Shown here one piece after another: positions 1 through 11,400 of a stretch of 64,000 nt of DNA. A program made the position numbers and the translations under genes. Positions within the stretch are counted from its first letter, which is position 1; each line of letters starts with the position of its first letter. The DNA is from Catenulispora sp. EB89 (GTDB taxonomy: Bacteria > Actinomycetota > Actinomycetes > Streptomycetales > Catenulisporaceae), in assembly GCF_041261445.1 (NCBI RefSeq), contig NZ_JBGCCU010000031.1, forward strand, positions 1 through 64,000. The letters run 5' to 3'. Under the pieces are notes generated by a model. The model saw only the letters and a list, made by a program, of their open reading frames with translations. It had not been told where the DNA came from and searched no databases.

Positions 1-355
1 CACAAGCAGTGTCCGCCGGCAGACAGCGCGGCCCCCCTCCCCGGAGCGAGTGCCGCTCGCCGCGCAGGCGCCGCCGGAGGCCCTGTCTTTGACTTCAGGC
101 ACCCACCACGCTCGACGATTGCCGCCCACGCAACGCGTGCGCAGTGACTCGGACCCGCGCGCGGTCGTGCACACGAACAACCGCCGGCCGCCAGCGCAAC
201 CAGCGCGGCACCACCGAACTGCGCCACCCAGCGAAGTCACCAAACCTTAGGCGAAGCCGTAAAAAGCTCTTAAAACCAACAAACTAACCGCATCTGTCGC
301 ACCCACTCGGCAACAGCAGCACCCGCACATAAAGCAGGAGCGCCCCAAAGCCGCA

Positions 356-400
356 CCGCGCGCCCGGCCGGCTGATCGCCTCAGCCGCCCGGGCGCGCGC
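356..400 (-). terminator. GC-rich hairpin, candidate terminator
   Basis: The arm GCGCGCCCGGCCGGCTGA and the arm TCAGCCGCCCGGGCGCGC can pair with one bulged base around a 5-base loop. It starts 65 bases downstream of the stop of the leftward WXG-like operon. It lacks a T-tract, which is common for actinobacterial terminators. The terminator role is inferred from position and stability. Confidence 0.5.
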
Positions 401-433
401 TTCCGTACCGCCCTACTCCTGCTACTCCCGGCT

Positions 434-458
434 GCTACTGCTACTGCTACTGCTCCTG
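434..458. repeat. CTACTG trinucleotide-type run
   Basis: Short tandem CTACTG/CTGCTA units run directly downstream of the TAG stop at 465-467 of the leftward WXG-like gene and continue imperfectly around it. Slippage here could change the C-terminus of that protein, because the run borders the stop codon. Confidence 0.5.
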
Positions 459-464
459 CAACTC

Positions 465-782
465 CTACTGCTTCTGCCCCGCAGCGATGACCGCCTTCTG
501 CGTGCCGGAGTCGAAGTCCGCCAGACCCCCCTTGATCTTCTCGAACTGCTGCGCGAAGTTCCCGATGTTGTTCATCGCATTCTGCAGCGTGACGGTGAAG
601 TGCGCGTACGCGTCGTGCAGCGCCGGGCTGGACTGCTCCATGTACAGGCCGCCGCCGGAGCTCAGCATGGCGGTCACCGTGTTCTGGAGGTTGGCCAGGT
701 GGGTGACCAGGTCGGTGTTGGCGTTCTGCAGCTGGGTGCTGACCGTTGCGACCTTGTTGTAGTCGAATACTGCGTCGGACAT
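465..782 (-). CDS. WXG100-like small helical protein A
   Basis: This 105-residue protein has the size and all-helical, Asn/Gln/Ala-rich composition of ESAT-6/CFP-10 (WXG100) proteins. Those proteins form helical-hairpin dimers secreted by type VII systems. The usual Trp-x-Gly turn is absent. At that place (residues 44-55) it reads GGLYMEQSSPAL, and the neighbouring gene has a nearly identical block, so the two are probably paralogues that pair. The ATG is preceded by AGGAG at a good distance. It is the last gene of a leftward set of three (gaps of 47 and 52 bases), divergent from a giant WXG-domain protein. No signal peptide is visible. The WXG100-like assignment rests on length, helicity and context, not on the signature tryptophan. 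Confidence 0.75.
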   Translation of the reverse strand: MSDAVFDYNKVATVSTQLQNANTDLVTHLANLQNTVTAMLSSGGGLYMEQSSPALHDAYAHFTVTLQNAMNNIGNFAQQFEKIKGGLADFDSGTQKAVIAAGQKQ

Positions 783-829
783 CTCAAGGCTCCTGTGTTC
801 TCGGATCGGATGCGGCGGGAGGGGGCGTG

Positions 830-1138
830 CTACTTGCCGTTGATGCTCTTGGCGATCGACTCGTCCATCCCGATGATGCTGTTGGCGATGCTCGTGAACT
901 GCTGGGAGAACGAGCCGATGGTCTGGACCGCCGCGACCAGCGAGTCGTTGAAGCTCTTGTAGGCGGTCTGGAAGGCGGGGCTGGACTGCGTCAGGAACAG
1001 GCCGCCCTCCTTCGAGCCCAGCAGGCCGTTGACCGTGTTCAGCAGGTTGTTCAGCTGCGTCGGGATGTCGCCGACGGCCTGGTTCAGGGTCGCGGTCGCG
1101 GCGTTGATCTGGTCGCTGTTGATGTCGATGTTGGGCAT
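830..1138 (-). CDS. WXG100-like small helical protein B
   Basis: This 102-residue helical protein is the likely partner of the gene 47 bases downstream. Residues 45-56 read GGLFLTQSSPAF, matching the block in its neighbour, and the following AYxxF is also shared. The block sits where WXG100 proteins carry Trp-x-Gly. The start ATG has an AAAGGCGAT ribosome site. It has no signal peptide or membrane segment. By family knowledge, adjacent WXG100 genes encode co-secreted heterodimers. Whether this pair is a structural component, a secreted effector carrier or a chaperone for the divergent giant protein cannot be told from sequence. Confidence 0.75.
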   Translation of the reverse strand: MPNIDINSDQINAATATLNQAVGDIPTQLNNLLNTVNGLLGSKEGGLFLTQSSPAFQTAYKSFNDSLVAAVQTIGSFSQQFTSIANSIIGMDESIAKSINGK

Positions 1139-1190
1139 GCGGATCGCCTTTCGGTGCCGGGGTTGTGCTGTCGGGGGGGAGTGCTTGCTG

Positions 1191-2276
1191 TCAGATCAGT
1201 CCGAGGCGGCCGCCACCGCCGCCCCGGCCGCCGCCGTTGTTGCTGCCCTTCGGCGGGTGCATCGCCGGGGAGTCGACCAGGGTCCGGTCGCCGGGGCTGT
1301 TGGCGTTGCCGGTCCACTTGTAGTTGTCGGTGGTGCCGTCGGTGTGCTTGGTGACGTCGGTCCAGACCGCGCCGCTGCCGTCCGGGTTCGCGGTGCACGT
1401 CGCGGTCTCGGTGGTGCCGTCGGCGTGCGTGATGTGGCTCGTGTAGTTGAACTTGTTGGTGACGTCGTGCGTGGTGCTCTCGGTGTACGTGCCGCCGTCG
1501 TAGCTCACGGTGGTGTCGCTCTGCATGACCGGGCTCTGCTGATGGTCCGAGTCCGGCGGGTTGGCCCCGGTGTTGGTGTCCAGCACGCCCTGGTCCAGCT
1601 TGACGCTCGTGGTCATGGACGCCGCGTGCGAGCCGAACGGCTGCACGTCGCCGGCGACCAGCGTCTTGTCGTCCGGGGAGGCCGGCTTGTCCCGGAAGCC
1701 GAACAGCGGGTTCGTGACGTCCGTGAGGTTGTTGTACGACGTCGGCGCCGCCCCCGGGTCGTCCGGCGTCGGGCTGCCCGGGGCCCACATCGGGATGTGC
1801 TGCGTGACGAGGTTGCCGTTCTCGTCGTACGTCTGGAACGTCGTCTCCTCGTTCTTGGTCGCCTGGTAGTGCTTCCAGGCGGCCTCCTTCGAGCCCCAGG
1901 CGCTCAGCAGATACTGGTAGCTCTGGTAGTTGATGCTCGCGGCCAGGCCGAGGTCGTTGTCCAGGTACTGCAGGGCCACGGTGCGGAAGGTCTGAGACAG
2001 CTTCTCCAACTTGGTCTTCGCGTCGCTCGCGATGTCGGTGAAGTTGTTGTAGAAGTCGTACAGCGACTGGTCCAGCCGGTCGTTCCCGCTGCCGGTGAAG
2101 GTGCCGCCGTAGATGGTCGTGCCCTCCATCGAGCTGTCGGTGATGCCCGCCTTCCAGGCCGAGAGCTGCGAGTCGAGGTTGTTCCGCAGCGTGTCCATGT
2201 TGTCCGCGGCTGTCTTGAGCTGCGTGTAGTCGATCTGGAACTTCAAGCCGGGGTCCAGCTTGGTCGGGTCCGCCAC
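1191..2276 (-). CDS. ESX-substrate-like protein with long polar tail
   Basis: This 361-residue protein starts at GTG (2274-2276) behind an ideal GGAAGGAG site. The open frame continues upstream but without coding character. Residues 1-120 are predicted helical and resemble the helical bundle of ESX substrates. A YxxxD motif (Tyr104 to Asp108, YLDND) matches the general type VII export signal. The rest is Thr/Asp/Gly-rich with repeated short polar segments (threonine-rich strands around residues 230-330) and ends in a glycine-rich GGGRGGGGGR tail. It is first in the leftward operon with two WXG100-like genes. No catalytic motif was recognised. A structural or secreted partner of the type VII-like locus is the best guess. 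Confidence 0.7.
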   Translation of the reverse strand: MADPTKLDPGLKFQIDYTQLKTAADNMDTLRNNLDSQLSAWKAGITDSSMEGTTIYGGTFTGSGNDRLDQSLYDFYNNFTDIASDAKTKLEKLSQTFRTVALQYLDNDLGLAASINYQSYQYLLSAWGSKEAAWKHYQATKNEETTFQTYDENGNLVTQHIPMWAPGSPTPDDPGAAPTSYNNLTDVTNPLFGFRDKPASPDDKTLVAGDVQPFGSHAASMTTSVKLDQGVLDTNTGANPPDSDHQQSPVMQSDTTVSYDGGTYTESTTHDVTNKFNYTSHITHADGTTETATCTANPDGSGAVWTDVTKHTDGTTDNYKWTGNANSPGDRTLVDSPAMHPPKGSNNGGGRGGGGGRLGLI

Positions 2277-2336
2277 CGGTGCACTCCTTCCCTGACGTCG
2301 TCTCTCATCCGGTGGTACGCATCCGCCTCCGGAAAA

Positions 2337-2378
2337 GGTTCTCGCCGAGTTCTCGCCGATCGCGGACGCCGCGAGAAC
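2337..2378. promoter_or_regulatory. Repeated half-sites in divergent promoter
   Basis: Two abutting 11-bp direct copies of GTTCTCGCCGA lie at 2338-2348 and 2349-2359, followed by the inverted half-site GCGAGAAC at 2371-2378. This is in the 163-bp gap between the leftward ESX-like operon and the rightward giant gene, so a regulator binding here could control both. The protein that binds is unknown. Confidence 0.5.
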
Positions 2379-2439
2379 CGTAGACGGGTCCGGATACGTA
2401 CCCCCGTTCGGAACACCGCGACGAACCGGAGGAGGCCGC

Positions 2440-5400
2440 GTGGCCAGGCCCACTGACTGGTCCAAGCTCGGCCTGGACAGCGACCCCACGCCGGGCAGCC
2501 AGGACACCATGGCCGCGCTGGCCAAGATCCTGGACACGGTGCAGGGCCAGGTCGACGAGATGGAGTCGACGATCACCGCGATCGTCAACAACGTCGCCGG
2601 CGGCTGGACCGGCAAGACCGCCGACGCGCTGCGCGGCCAGATCAGCGACCAGCTCCAGAAGTTCTTCCGCGGGCTGCAGCAGTGCTTCGACGAAGCCGCC
2701 CCGGCGATGCACACCTTCATCTCGGCCCTGGCCCAGCACCAGGCCGACGCCGACACCGCGCTGACCAAGGCCCTCGGCCTGCCGGACAAGGACCCGGGCC
2801 TGGCGCAGTACAAGCAGGCCGCGACCCAGGCCGGCTCGGACCTGACGGCGGCGGGCAATACCGCATCCAGCGCCATCGACGACGCCGTGAGCCGGCTGGC
2901 CAGCGCCCTGACGCCCTCGGAGATCTTCTGGGAGGCGTTCCAGTGGCTGGCGCTGATCCTCGGCGTGGTCGGCCTGATCTTCGGCGGCCCGCTGGCGATC
3001 CTGGCCTGGCTGGCGAACATCGCCCTGTTCATCAAGACCATCGTCGACTTCGCGCACGGCGACACCAACTTCCTGGGCCTGTTCCTGAGCTTCCTGGGCA
3101 TCATCGCGCCGATGACGAAGGGCATCGGCGGCGACCTGGCGAACCTGATCAAGGGCGGGTTCGGGAAGATCATCAACGGTGTCGACAAGTTCGGCGGCAC
3201 CATCGGGAACCTGTTCACCGACGTCAAGACCCTGTTCATCGACTTCAGCACGATCGGGGTGCTGGGCTCGATCAAGGTGATCGGCGTGCTCGGCATGAAG
3301 GCCGGGCTGTGGGTCTTCGACAAGATCCTGACCTTCCCGAACGTGATCACCAAGATCGGCGCCCTGGCCTTCGAGAAGTTCACGAACATCGACCAGTACC
3401 TGATCAGCGGCCTGAAGTTCCTCGGCGACGGCTTCGGCAAGGGCATCGACTTCGTGCTGACCGAGATCGGCACCGGCCGCTTCGTCCGGCTGTTCCTGCC
3501 GGTCACGAAGGACGAGTTCACCGCGCTGAACTTCGGCGGCGCGCTGTGGCGCTCCTTCGAGCGCACGTTCCCGGGCATCGTGCCGATGAACAAGGTGCTC
3601 GACGACCAGTTCACGCTCTTCCAGCTCACCAAGAGCCTGAACCTGCCGGCGGACGCGATCGCCAAGATGACGCTGAACCTGAAGACCATGCACGACTTCA
3701 ACCCCGCCCACGGCATCAACTACGTGCCGATGCCGAACGGGACGCTGTTCGTCCCGGAGAAGTTCCTGACCTCGATCAAACTGAACGACATCAGCACCAT
3801 CGACTCCCTGATCAAGCCCAACCTGCTCGACCCGCACTTCAACGCCGGCAACCTGGACAACCTCGGCAAGATCGACCCGCACTTCGACATCGGCAACCTC
3901 GACAATCTCGGCACCTTCAACAAGATCGGTTCCGGGAACCTCAGCACCGTCACCGTGCACGGCCTGGAGCAGCTCGACGGCTTCAAGCCGATCGAGATCA
4001 CCAATCTGGCCCACGCCGACAGCATCGCCGTGGTCAAGATCGGCGACAGCATCTCGCTCACCGGCGTCGAGAAGGAGATCGCGGTCGCCAAGCTGCCGAC
4101 GTTCACCGGCGCCGACCACATCGCCACCGTCGACGTGCACGAGCAGGTCCCACGGGTCGAGATCTCCGCCGCCGCGACCGCCGAGGCCGTCCCGATCCAC
4201 GACGTGCTCAGCCTGGTCAAGAACGTGGAGGTCGCCGGCGGGAACCTCGCCGAGCACAACCTGGCCGACCTCGGCACCCTGAACACCTCGATCGACCACA
4301 GCCTGGCCGGCCAGGCCGGAGCCCTGCACGGCCTGGGCGCCGAGAACATCGCGGTCCGCGCCGAACCCATCGGCAGCCTCCACGACGTCGTCGGCGTCGG
4401 CGGCCTCACGGCCGACCACCTGGCGGTCGCCAAGCAGGCCTTCGACCACCAGATCAGCACCTTCGCCGGGAAGATCGCCCCCGACGTGCTGGACAAGATG
4501 GGGACCGACTTCCTCACCCAGATCAAGGACGTGCACTCCGGCTGGCGCGATCCCCGGATGGTCGATCCCCGGCTCTCCGAATTCCAGGTCAACAGGCTGA
4601 TCGACAACCTGCCCAAGCAGTTCACCAAGGAGTTCGAGCGCGCCGGCTGGATCGACGACCTCGGCAAGGGCGTCAAGGACGACCCCGGCTACCTCAAGCT
4701 CAGCCTCGACGCCAAGGCCAAGTTCGACCAGGAGATCGCCACCCGCGTCGGCTCCGGCTTCGACCGCGTCTGGTCGGCGAAGAACGCCGCGTTCGGAGAC
4801 GGCACCGATCTGCCCGCCCTGAAGCTGGCGCTCGCCGCCGACCTGCGGACCGCGCTGGGCAAGGCGCTGGAACGCGACGACTGGATGCGCAAGGCCGGCG
4901 CCGCGTTCGAGCACGGACTCGGCGAGAACGCCGGCATCGCCGGCAAGCTGCCGCCGGCCGAGCTGGCGAAGTTCCGCCAGGAGTTCCTGAGCACCGCGGA
5001 CAAGATCTTCCAGGACGCCAAGGCCAACAAGCTCACGTTCACCGCGGACGTCCAGGACGGCCTGGCCGGCGCCCTGACCCACGACATGCACAGCAAGCTG
5101 GCCGACCAGATCGCCCGGATCTCGAAGATCAACTCCAACGGCCTCAAGGGTCGCGCCATCGCCTCCGACTGGGCCGCCGCCAACCCGCACGAGGCCGCGC
5201 TGGTCGGCGACTCCGGCATCCAGCGGCTGCTCCACGACCTCAGCGGCGACCTGCGCAAGATCCCGCCGGGCTCCCGGCCGCAGATCTTCAACCAGGTGCT
5301 CAAGAACTTCGAGGGCAAGCTCGCCTTCGAGGCCGACCTGCGCACCGTGCTGGCCGACGCCGCGCATGCCTTCCACGGCGCGCCCGAGGACGCCGCGAAG

Positions 5401-8400
5401 TTCCGCGAGAACACCGTCCTGGACTTCCTGTCCGGGCACCCGCTGCCGAACGGCATGCCGCACGGCATGACCCCGGACGTGGCGAAGGACTGGCTGTCCT
5501 GGGAGAAGGACAACGGCGACGTCTTCGGCAGCACCCTGTCCCAGCTGCACCCGGTGGACAAGACCGCGGCCTGGAGCCAGGCCCGCATCGACCTGGCGAA
5601 GGACGTCCAGCCGAAGATCCAGCTCGAGAAGCAGATCGCCCCGAAGATCACCGCCGCCCTGGACCACTTCGACACCAAGCTCGACAAGTGGGCCGAGGAC
5701 CACGGATCGGTGTCGATCGCGAACCTCAAGGCGTGGCGGGACGAGTTCGACAAGGCCCTGCGAGACGCCGGACCTGCCGTCCTGCACGACCCGCCGGCCT
5801 TCGACCGGCTCACCAAGGACCTGCTCGACGGCCTCGACCACCGCCTGGGCTCCGAACCCGAGGTCGCGGCGCTCAAGGGACAGGCGGACATCCGGTTCCA
5901 GGACGCGGTCAAGGACTGGGCCGCCAAGACCGGCGGAACCCCCTCCTTCTTCGGCTTCACCAAACTCACCGAGGACTTCCAAGCCCACATCGGGGACCTG
6001 ATCGGCGCCGCGCGCCACGGCCTCGGCGACGGCGGCGGCCTGGACGTCGCGAAGTTCGCCAAGGGCCTGGACGACCACATCGCCGGCATCGGCGCGAAAC
6101 TCGACAAGGAAGCCGGACTCGGCCACCTGGAGGCCGACGCGTTCGAGAAGGCCTACGGCGGCTGGCTCGGCCACGACGTCCCGCTGGCCGACGGGTTCTC
6201 CGCCGACCGGCTCACCGACCTGGCCTCGGAGTTCCGCTCGATCTCCCGCACGCTCACCGACCACCTGGGCGCCGACGAGGCCAAGCCGATCATCGACGAC
6301 CTCGCCTCGCGCCTGCCGGAGCGCTTCGATCTGGAGCTGCGCGGCCTGTCGCGGATCGACGCCGCCGACGACGCCTTCACCCACGGCCTGCAGGACTGGC
6401 ACAGCCCGGCGGGCATGCGCGGCCTGACAGACCCCGAGATCGGCCAGGTCCGCACCGAGTTCACCGCGGACGCCAAGGAACTGACGAAGGTCCCTGACAC
6501 CTTCTGGACCGGCGCGCGCCTGGACGCCAAGCAGATCCGCGCCGTCGTCGCCGGCTGGGACTCCCGGCTCGGCGACCTCGCCGCGGCGGTCCCCGGACGC
6601 CTGAACTTCGAGGCGCACCTGCTCGACGAGCTGTCGCACGCCTCCGAACTGCTCGGCGACGGCGCGAAGTACGACCACATCGTGCAGGACTTCCGCCAGG
6701 ACTTCACCCACCAGTTCCACGACGTGTGGGGCAACGGCCGCAACGCCGACGACTGGCTGGCCAAGGAACAGCGGAACGGGGACGTGTTCACCAACGGTCC
6801 CGGCGTGCAGATCCCGAAGACCTCGCTGGAGCTGCGGCCGCTGGACTCGCACCCGGTTGCGCCCGACCCGCGTCCGCAGAACGTCGCCGGGACCTGGGGC
6901 CGGCCGGTCGACCTGAGCGCCTGGGACAGGGCCTGGCACCACGAGGTCGACGCGATGTTCAGCGGCAACGGCATCCTCAGCCTCGGCACCGTCAAGGACG
7001 GCGTGGCGACCGGCGGCAACAAGGCCATCACGCGGATGTTCAACGACACCAAGTTCGGCGACGCCGCGAAGGTCCAACTGCAAACCGACCTCGACGCCCT
7101 GCACAAGAGCCTGGCCGATCCCGAGGTGTCCTCGGCCGCCGCGCGCCCGCTGCTCCAGAACCTCTTCGACCACAATCTCAAGGGCGACACCCGGGCCAGC
7201 AAGTTCCCGGTCTCGGCGCTGAACGACGCGCTGGAATCCCTCAACGCCAAGCTCCTCGCCGAGGTGCACGGCGGCAACTCCGGCCTGCATCCGTGGCCGT
7301 TCGACGGGAGCGCGAAGAAGCCCGACTACGTGGTGGCCGGACCCGATGGCAAGGTCCCCAAGCCCGGCGAGAACGGGTTCGGCGGCACCGAGGACACGTT
7401 CTTCAACTCGGTGACTCACGTCGGCGACCACCTGCGATACAACTCGGTGAAGGACTTCGCTGACGTCGGCAAGGGCGTGCGCAGCGCGGTCGACTCCAAG
7501 CTCAAGGCCTACGGCGACAAGCAGGTCCGGGTGGTCGTCGACCTCACCAAGGCGCCGGGCCTGGAGGCCGCGCCGGGCCGCGATCTCACGGCACTGATCG
7601 GGCATGTCACCGACGCCTACACCGGGGGTGCCGCCTGGGACGGCCCGACCCGGCTGATCCAGAGCGACCTGATCGTCCCCGGCCACTTCCTCGGCCAGCC
7701 CGACCCGGCGGTGCTGAGCTTCCGCTTCCGCTCCGACGGCCTGGTGTACCTGGACAGCGCGGGTGCCGGCTGGGGCCACGTGGCCGAGCTCGGCGACCAC
7801 GCGCCGGCCGACGCGCACCCGGCCGTGGACGTGCCGAGCCTCGACGGCGGCATCTTCCTGCACCCCGACCTGCCCGGCGGCGGCCGGATCCTGCCCGGCG
7901 GCCTGCTGCTGTCGAACCAGGCGAAGGACCTGGCGCTGGCTTCCAAGCTCCCGAAGTACGACGGCGCGTTCCTGCTCGTCACCCACTTCGACGACGTCCG
8001 GGGCCAAGCCCACGTCAACGACGTCCCGGTGCCGCACGGCCTGGTCGGCGGCTACTTCCGGTCCGGGCTGCTGCCCTGGCGCGACGGCCAGCTGATCGTC
8101 GTGGTCGGCTGCGGCGCCGAGGACCTGGCCGCGGCCCTGCGCACCGAGCTGCACACCCCGACGGTCGGCGAGACGCACGACTTCGTCACGACGCACGACG
8201 GGTTCACCTACACCGGTCCCGAGTCCTGGAGCGAGCACGGGCCGGACGTCCGGACGTCCCAGCCGGACTGGCGGCCCACGCCGGACGTGCTGGAAGCCGG
8301 TCCGCACGACGACGGCGGCGCGCGGTTCAAGCTGTTCCTGCCGGGCGACCTGGAGACCGAGCCCTACCGCCTCGGGTCGGACTTCGGCCAGGCGATGCGC

Positions 8401-11400
8401 CGGCTCGGCTTCGACCCGTCGAGCTCGGTCTCGAACCTGGACTACCTGGGCAAGCTGGCCAAATTCGAGGACGGGCCGTCGGCGGTCAAGGCGGGCCTGC
8501 AGGCCTTCGCCGACAAGGTGTTCGCCGCGCATCTGCCGCCGACCGAATCGCTGAAGACGGCCCTGACCGACCTCGGCCGTCCCACCGGGATCGGGGTGGA
8601 CTGGAAGTCCGGCGGCGTCCCGATCGACCAGGATCTGCGCACTTATCTGCGAGACCTGGCCGACCTGGAGGCCAAGAGCCCGGACGGCGCCCGGGACTGG
8701 CGGCTGACCGGACTGAAGCAGGATCCTGATCTCGGGCCGGCGTTCAAGGACCACCTGTTCCCGGACGGCGTCCCGCCGCAGCGCCTCTACGTCGGCCACA
8801 GCGATGTGGGCCCGGACGGGGGTCCGGTGGCCGGCCACGACTTCGTGGACGTGATCAGCCGGATCGAGCGCGGCACCACCCCGAGCGTGGACATCGTGCA
8901 CGTCGGCCAGGACTACCTGGACCACTGGACGGGGGCGCTGTCCGACGGCCGGGGCGTGCAGGAGCTGAAGGCCAAGTTCGGCGCGGCCGGCGCCGCCGAG
9001 ATCGAGGTCGTCCGCTTCGACGACCTCGGGAAGCCGGGGAGCAAGCTGGGCACGCTCAGCACCGGCGTCGGCGACGGCGTCCACATCCGGCTCACGCTCG
9101 TGGGGACGGCCGCGACCTTCAAGCCGCTGCTCAAGGCTGGCGAGCCGCTGGTCCTGGTCGCCGGCGGCAAGAGCGCCGCCGACGCGCTGTCGGCCGGAAA
9201 GGCGCTGCTGTATCAGGGTGCCGACCATGTCGGCGCGGTCGGCGCGGCCGGCGAGGCGCACTTCCTGGACCAGCTCGCGCACTGGGGCACCGCGATCGGC
9301 GGCAAGTACTCGCCGATGACGAACATGCTCTACGCCTTCGGCAAGCAGGACCTGTTCAAGGACACCTCGGATCCGGCGCGCCTGCGGATCGTCGCGGACC
9401 TGGCGAAAAACGATCTGCACCTGGCGCCGTGGCGCGAGTTCTCCGACCTGATGGCGGTCGGGCACGACGCGAACGTGGCGCAGCTCGGGCAGTTCAGCCG
9501 GAAGATCTGGGAGCAGGGCGCGGCCGGGGCCGAGATCAAGGACGCGGTGAAAAAGCTGACCGGGCTCGCTTCACCGACGCTGAAGGATCTCGACGCTTTC
9601 GAGAAGCGGATCTCCGGGCTCGTCGGGACCACCGGGAAGTGGAGCGCCGACGCCGGCAAGGACATCGACGACCTCATCCGCCGGATGCATGACCTGAGCC
9701 TGGACGACGCCGATGTCATCGACGTCATGGAGGTCGAGCACACGCCGACCGGCGCCTACGTCCAGGACAACAAGTTCTTCCACCCGGACCTCCCGGGCCA
9801 CGGCTACGTCCTGCACGACAGCCTCCTGCTCTCGAACCGCCCCGCCGACCTGCGGCTGTCCGACGGCGTCCCGCGCTACGACGGCGTGTTCCGCCTCATG
9901 ACGCACTTCGAGAAGCCCACGGACGAGTTGTTCGTCAACGGCACGCGCCTCCCGGCCGAGCTCGCGCACGACTTCCTCACCTCCGGCGTCACCGACTGGC
10001 GCCCCGGCATGCCGATCCTGGTCGTCGGCTGCGGCGCCGAGGGCGTCGCCGACCTGCTGCGCACCCGTCTGCAGGTGGCGACAGTCGGGGCCACGCAGGA
10101 CATCAACGCGCTCGACGACCATGCCCTGTTCACGTTCACCGGCGATATCGGCGCGGGCAAGAACGTGGTGGACGAACCGCTGTCCAGCCACGGCTTCTGG
10201 ACCGACCCGCCGAAGGACCTGACCGGCGCGCCGGTGGCGGACGGGAAGTCCTCGTTCAAGCTGTTCCTGCCGGGCGACGCCGAGCACGGGATCTCCTATC
10301 CGCTCGGCTCCGACCTGGTCCGCGCGATGAACCTGCTGGGCCTGCGGCGTACCGACATGCCCGCGCTTGAGAAGCTCGACCTGGACATGATCGACGCGAC
10401 GACGTCCTCGTGGGCGCACGACCTGCACCTCCAGATCGGCGGCCGGGACTACCGCGTCACGGTCCGGGACGACGAGCTCAATCCGGCTCTGCAGAATCCG
10501 TGGCTGATCATCCCGAACCTGGACCACGACCTCCATCTCCAGGTGGGCCGCAACGACGGTGCCGGGACTCCGCTCGGCCAGTTCTGCGGATACCTGTCAG
10601 TGCACTGGCTCACGCAGACCGATCACAGCCTGCCACTGGGGTTCAAGGACCTCGGCGGGTTCCGGGACGACGCCGTGCGGACCGTGACGGGCTGGATGAC
10701 CGGCGCGCACGGCCCCGACGGGATCGCGGCGATCGACAGCCACGCGGTGCGGGCGCTGAGCGGGGGCCGGCCGGCGGTGCAGCTGGGGCTCACCGACTTC
10801 ACCCATCAGCTGGACGATCTTCCGGGCGGGACGCGGATCGTCTACTCGACCAACGGCCGCGCCGTGGACGACGGGTTCCAGGTGCTGGGCGGCCACTCCA
10901 TGGCCGCCGTGCTGGAGGACGGCGGCGGGGTCCGGGTGTTCGACCCGGACCAGGGCCACGGGCTGATCCATTTCCCGGACCGCCAGAGTTTCCTCGATGA
11001 TCCGTTCACGCAGCGCGCCACCACGTTCGTGGTCGAGGACAAGGTCGTCACGCCAGCACCCGCTTCGACCTCACCGACCCACACCCCGCCGGACACCACG
11101 GTCACGAAGGTCACCGACGTCCCCAAGGTCACCGACGTCCCCGAGGTCGCCAAGGTCGAGACGGTCTTCGACGTCGACCCGCTGACCCACAACCCCTGGG
11201 CGACCCCGGACCCGGCGACCGTTGTCGCCAAGTTCACCGCCTTCGTCGACGCCGTCCGCGATATCAGGCCGCCGCACCCGGTGAACCCCTGGCGGCAGAT
11301 CACCGTGCTGGGCCGCGACGGCAAGCCGACCGGCGAGGTCTACGCCGTCGACGACCTGAACGGCCGCTGGGCGAAGCTCGGGGTCGCCGACTCCGTCGAC

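Larger units (their letters stand above)
1..464. other. Non-coding left edge, no supported gene
   Basis: I see no convincing gene here. The only reading frame of note, near 50-250, has no recognisable domain and a Pro/Arg-rich composition typical of a chance frame in GC-rich DNA. Positions 241-330 are noticeably AT-richer than their surroundings. A strong hairpin at 356-400 and a CTACTG-type trinucleotide run at about 434-458 lie just downstream of the leftward gene that ends at 465. Confidence 0.6.

Noticed and set aside
2305-9465. 2386-codon open frame on the minus strand, antisense to the giant gene
   Set aside because: Composition (Val/Asp/Gly/Gln/Arg runs without domain pattern) is that of the antisense frame of GC-rich coding DNA. 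The plus strand has a ribosome site, a WXG motif and a recognisable protease domain.
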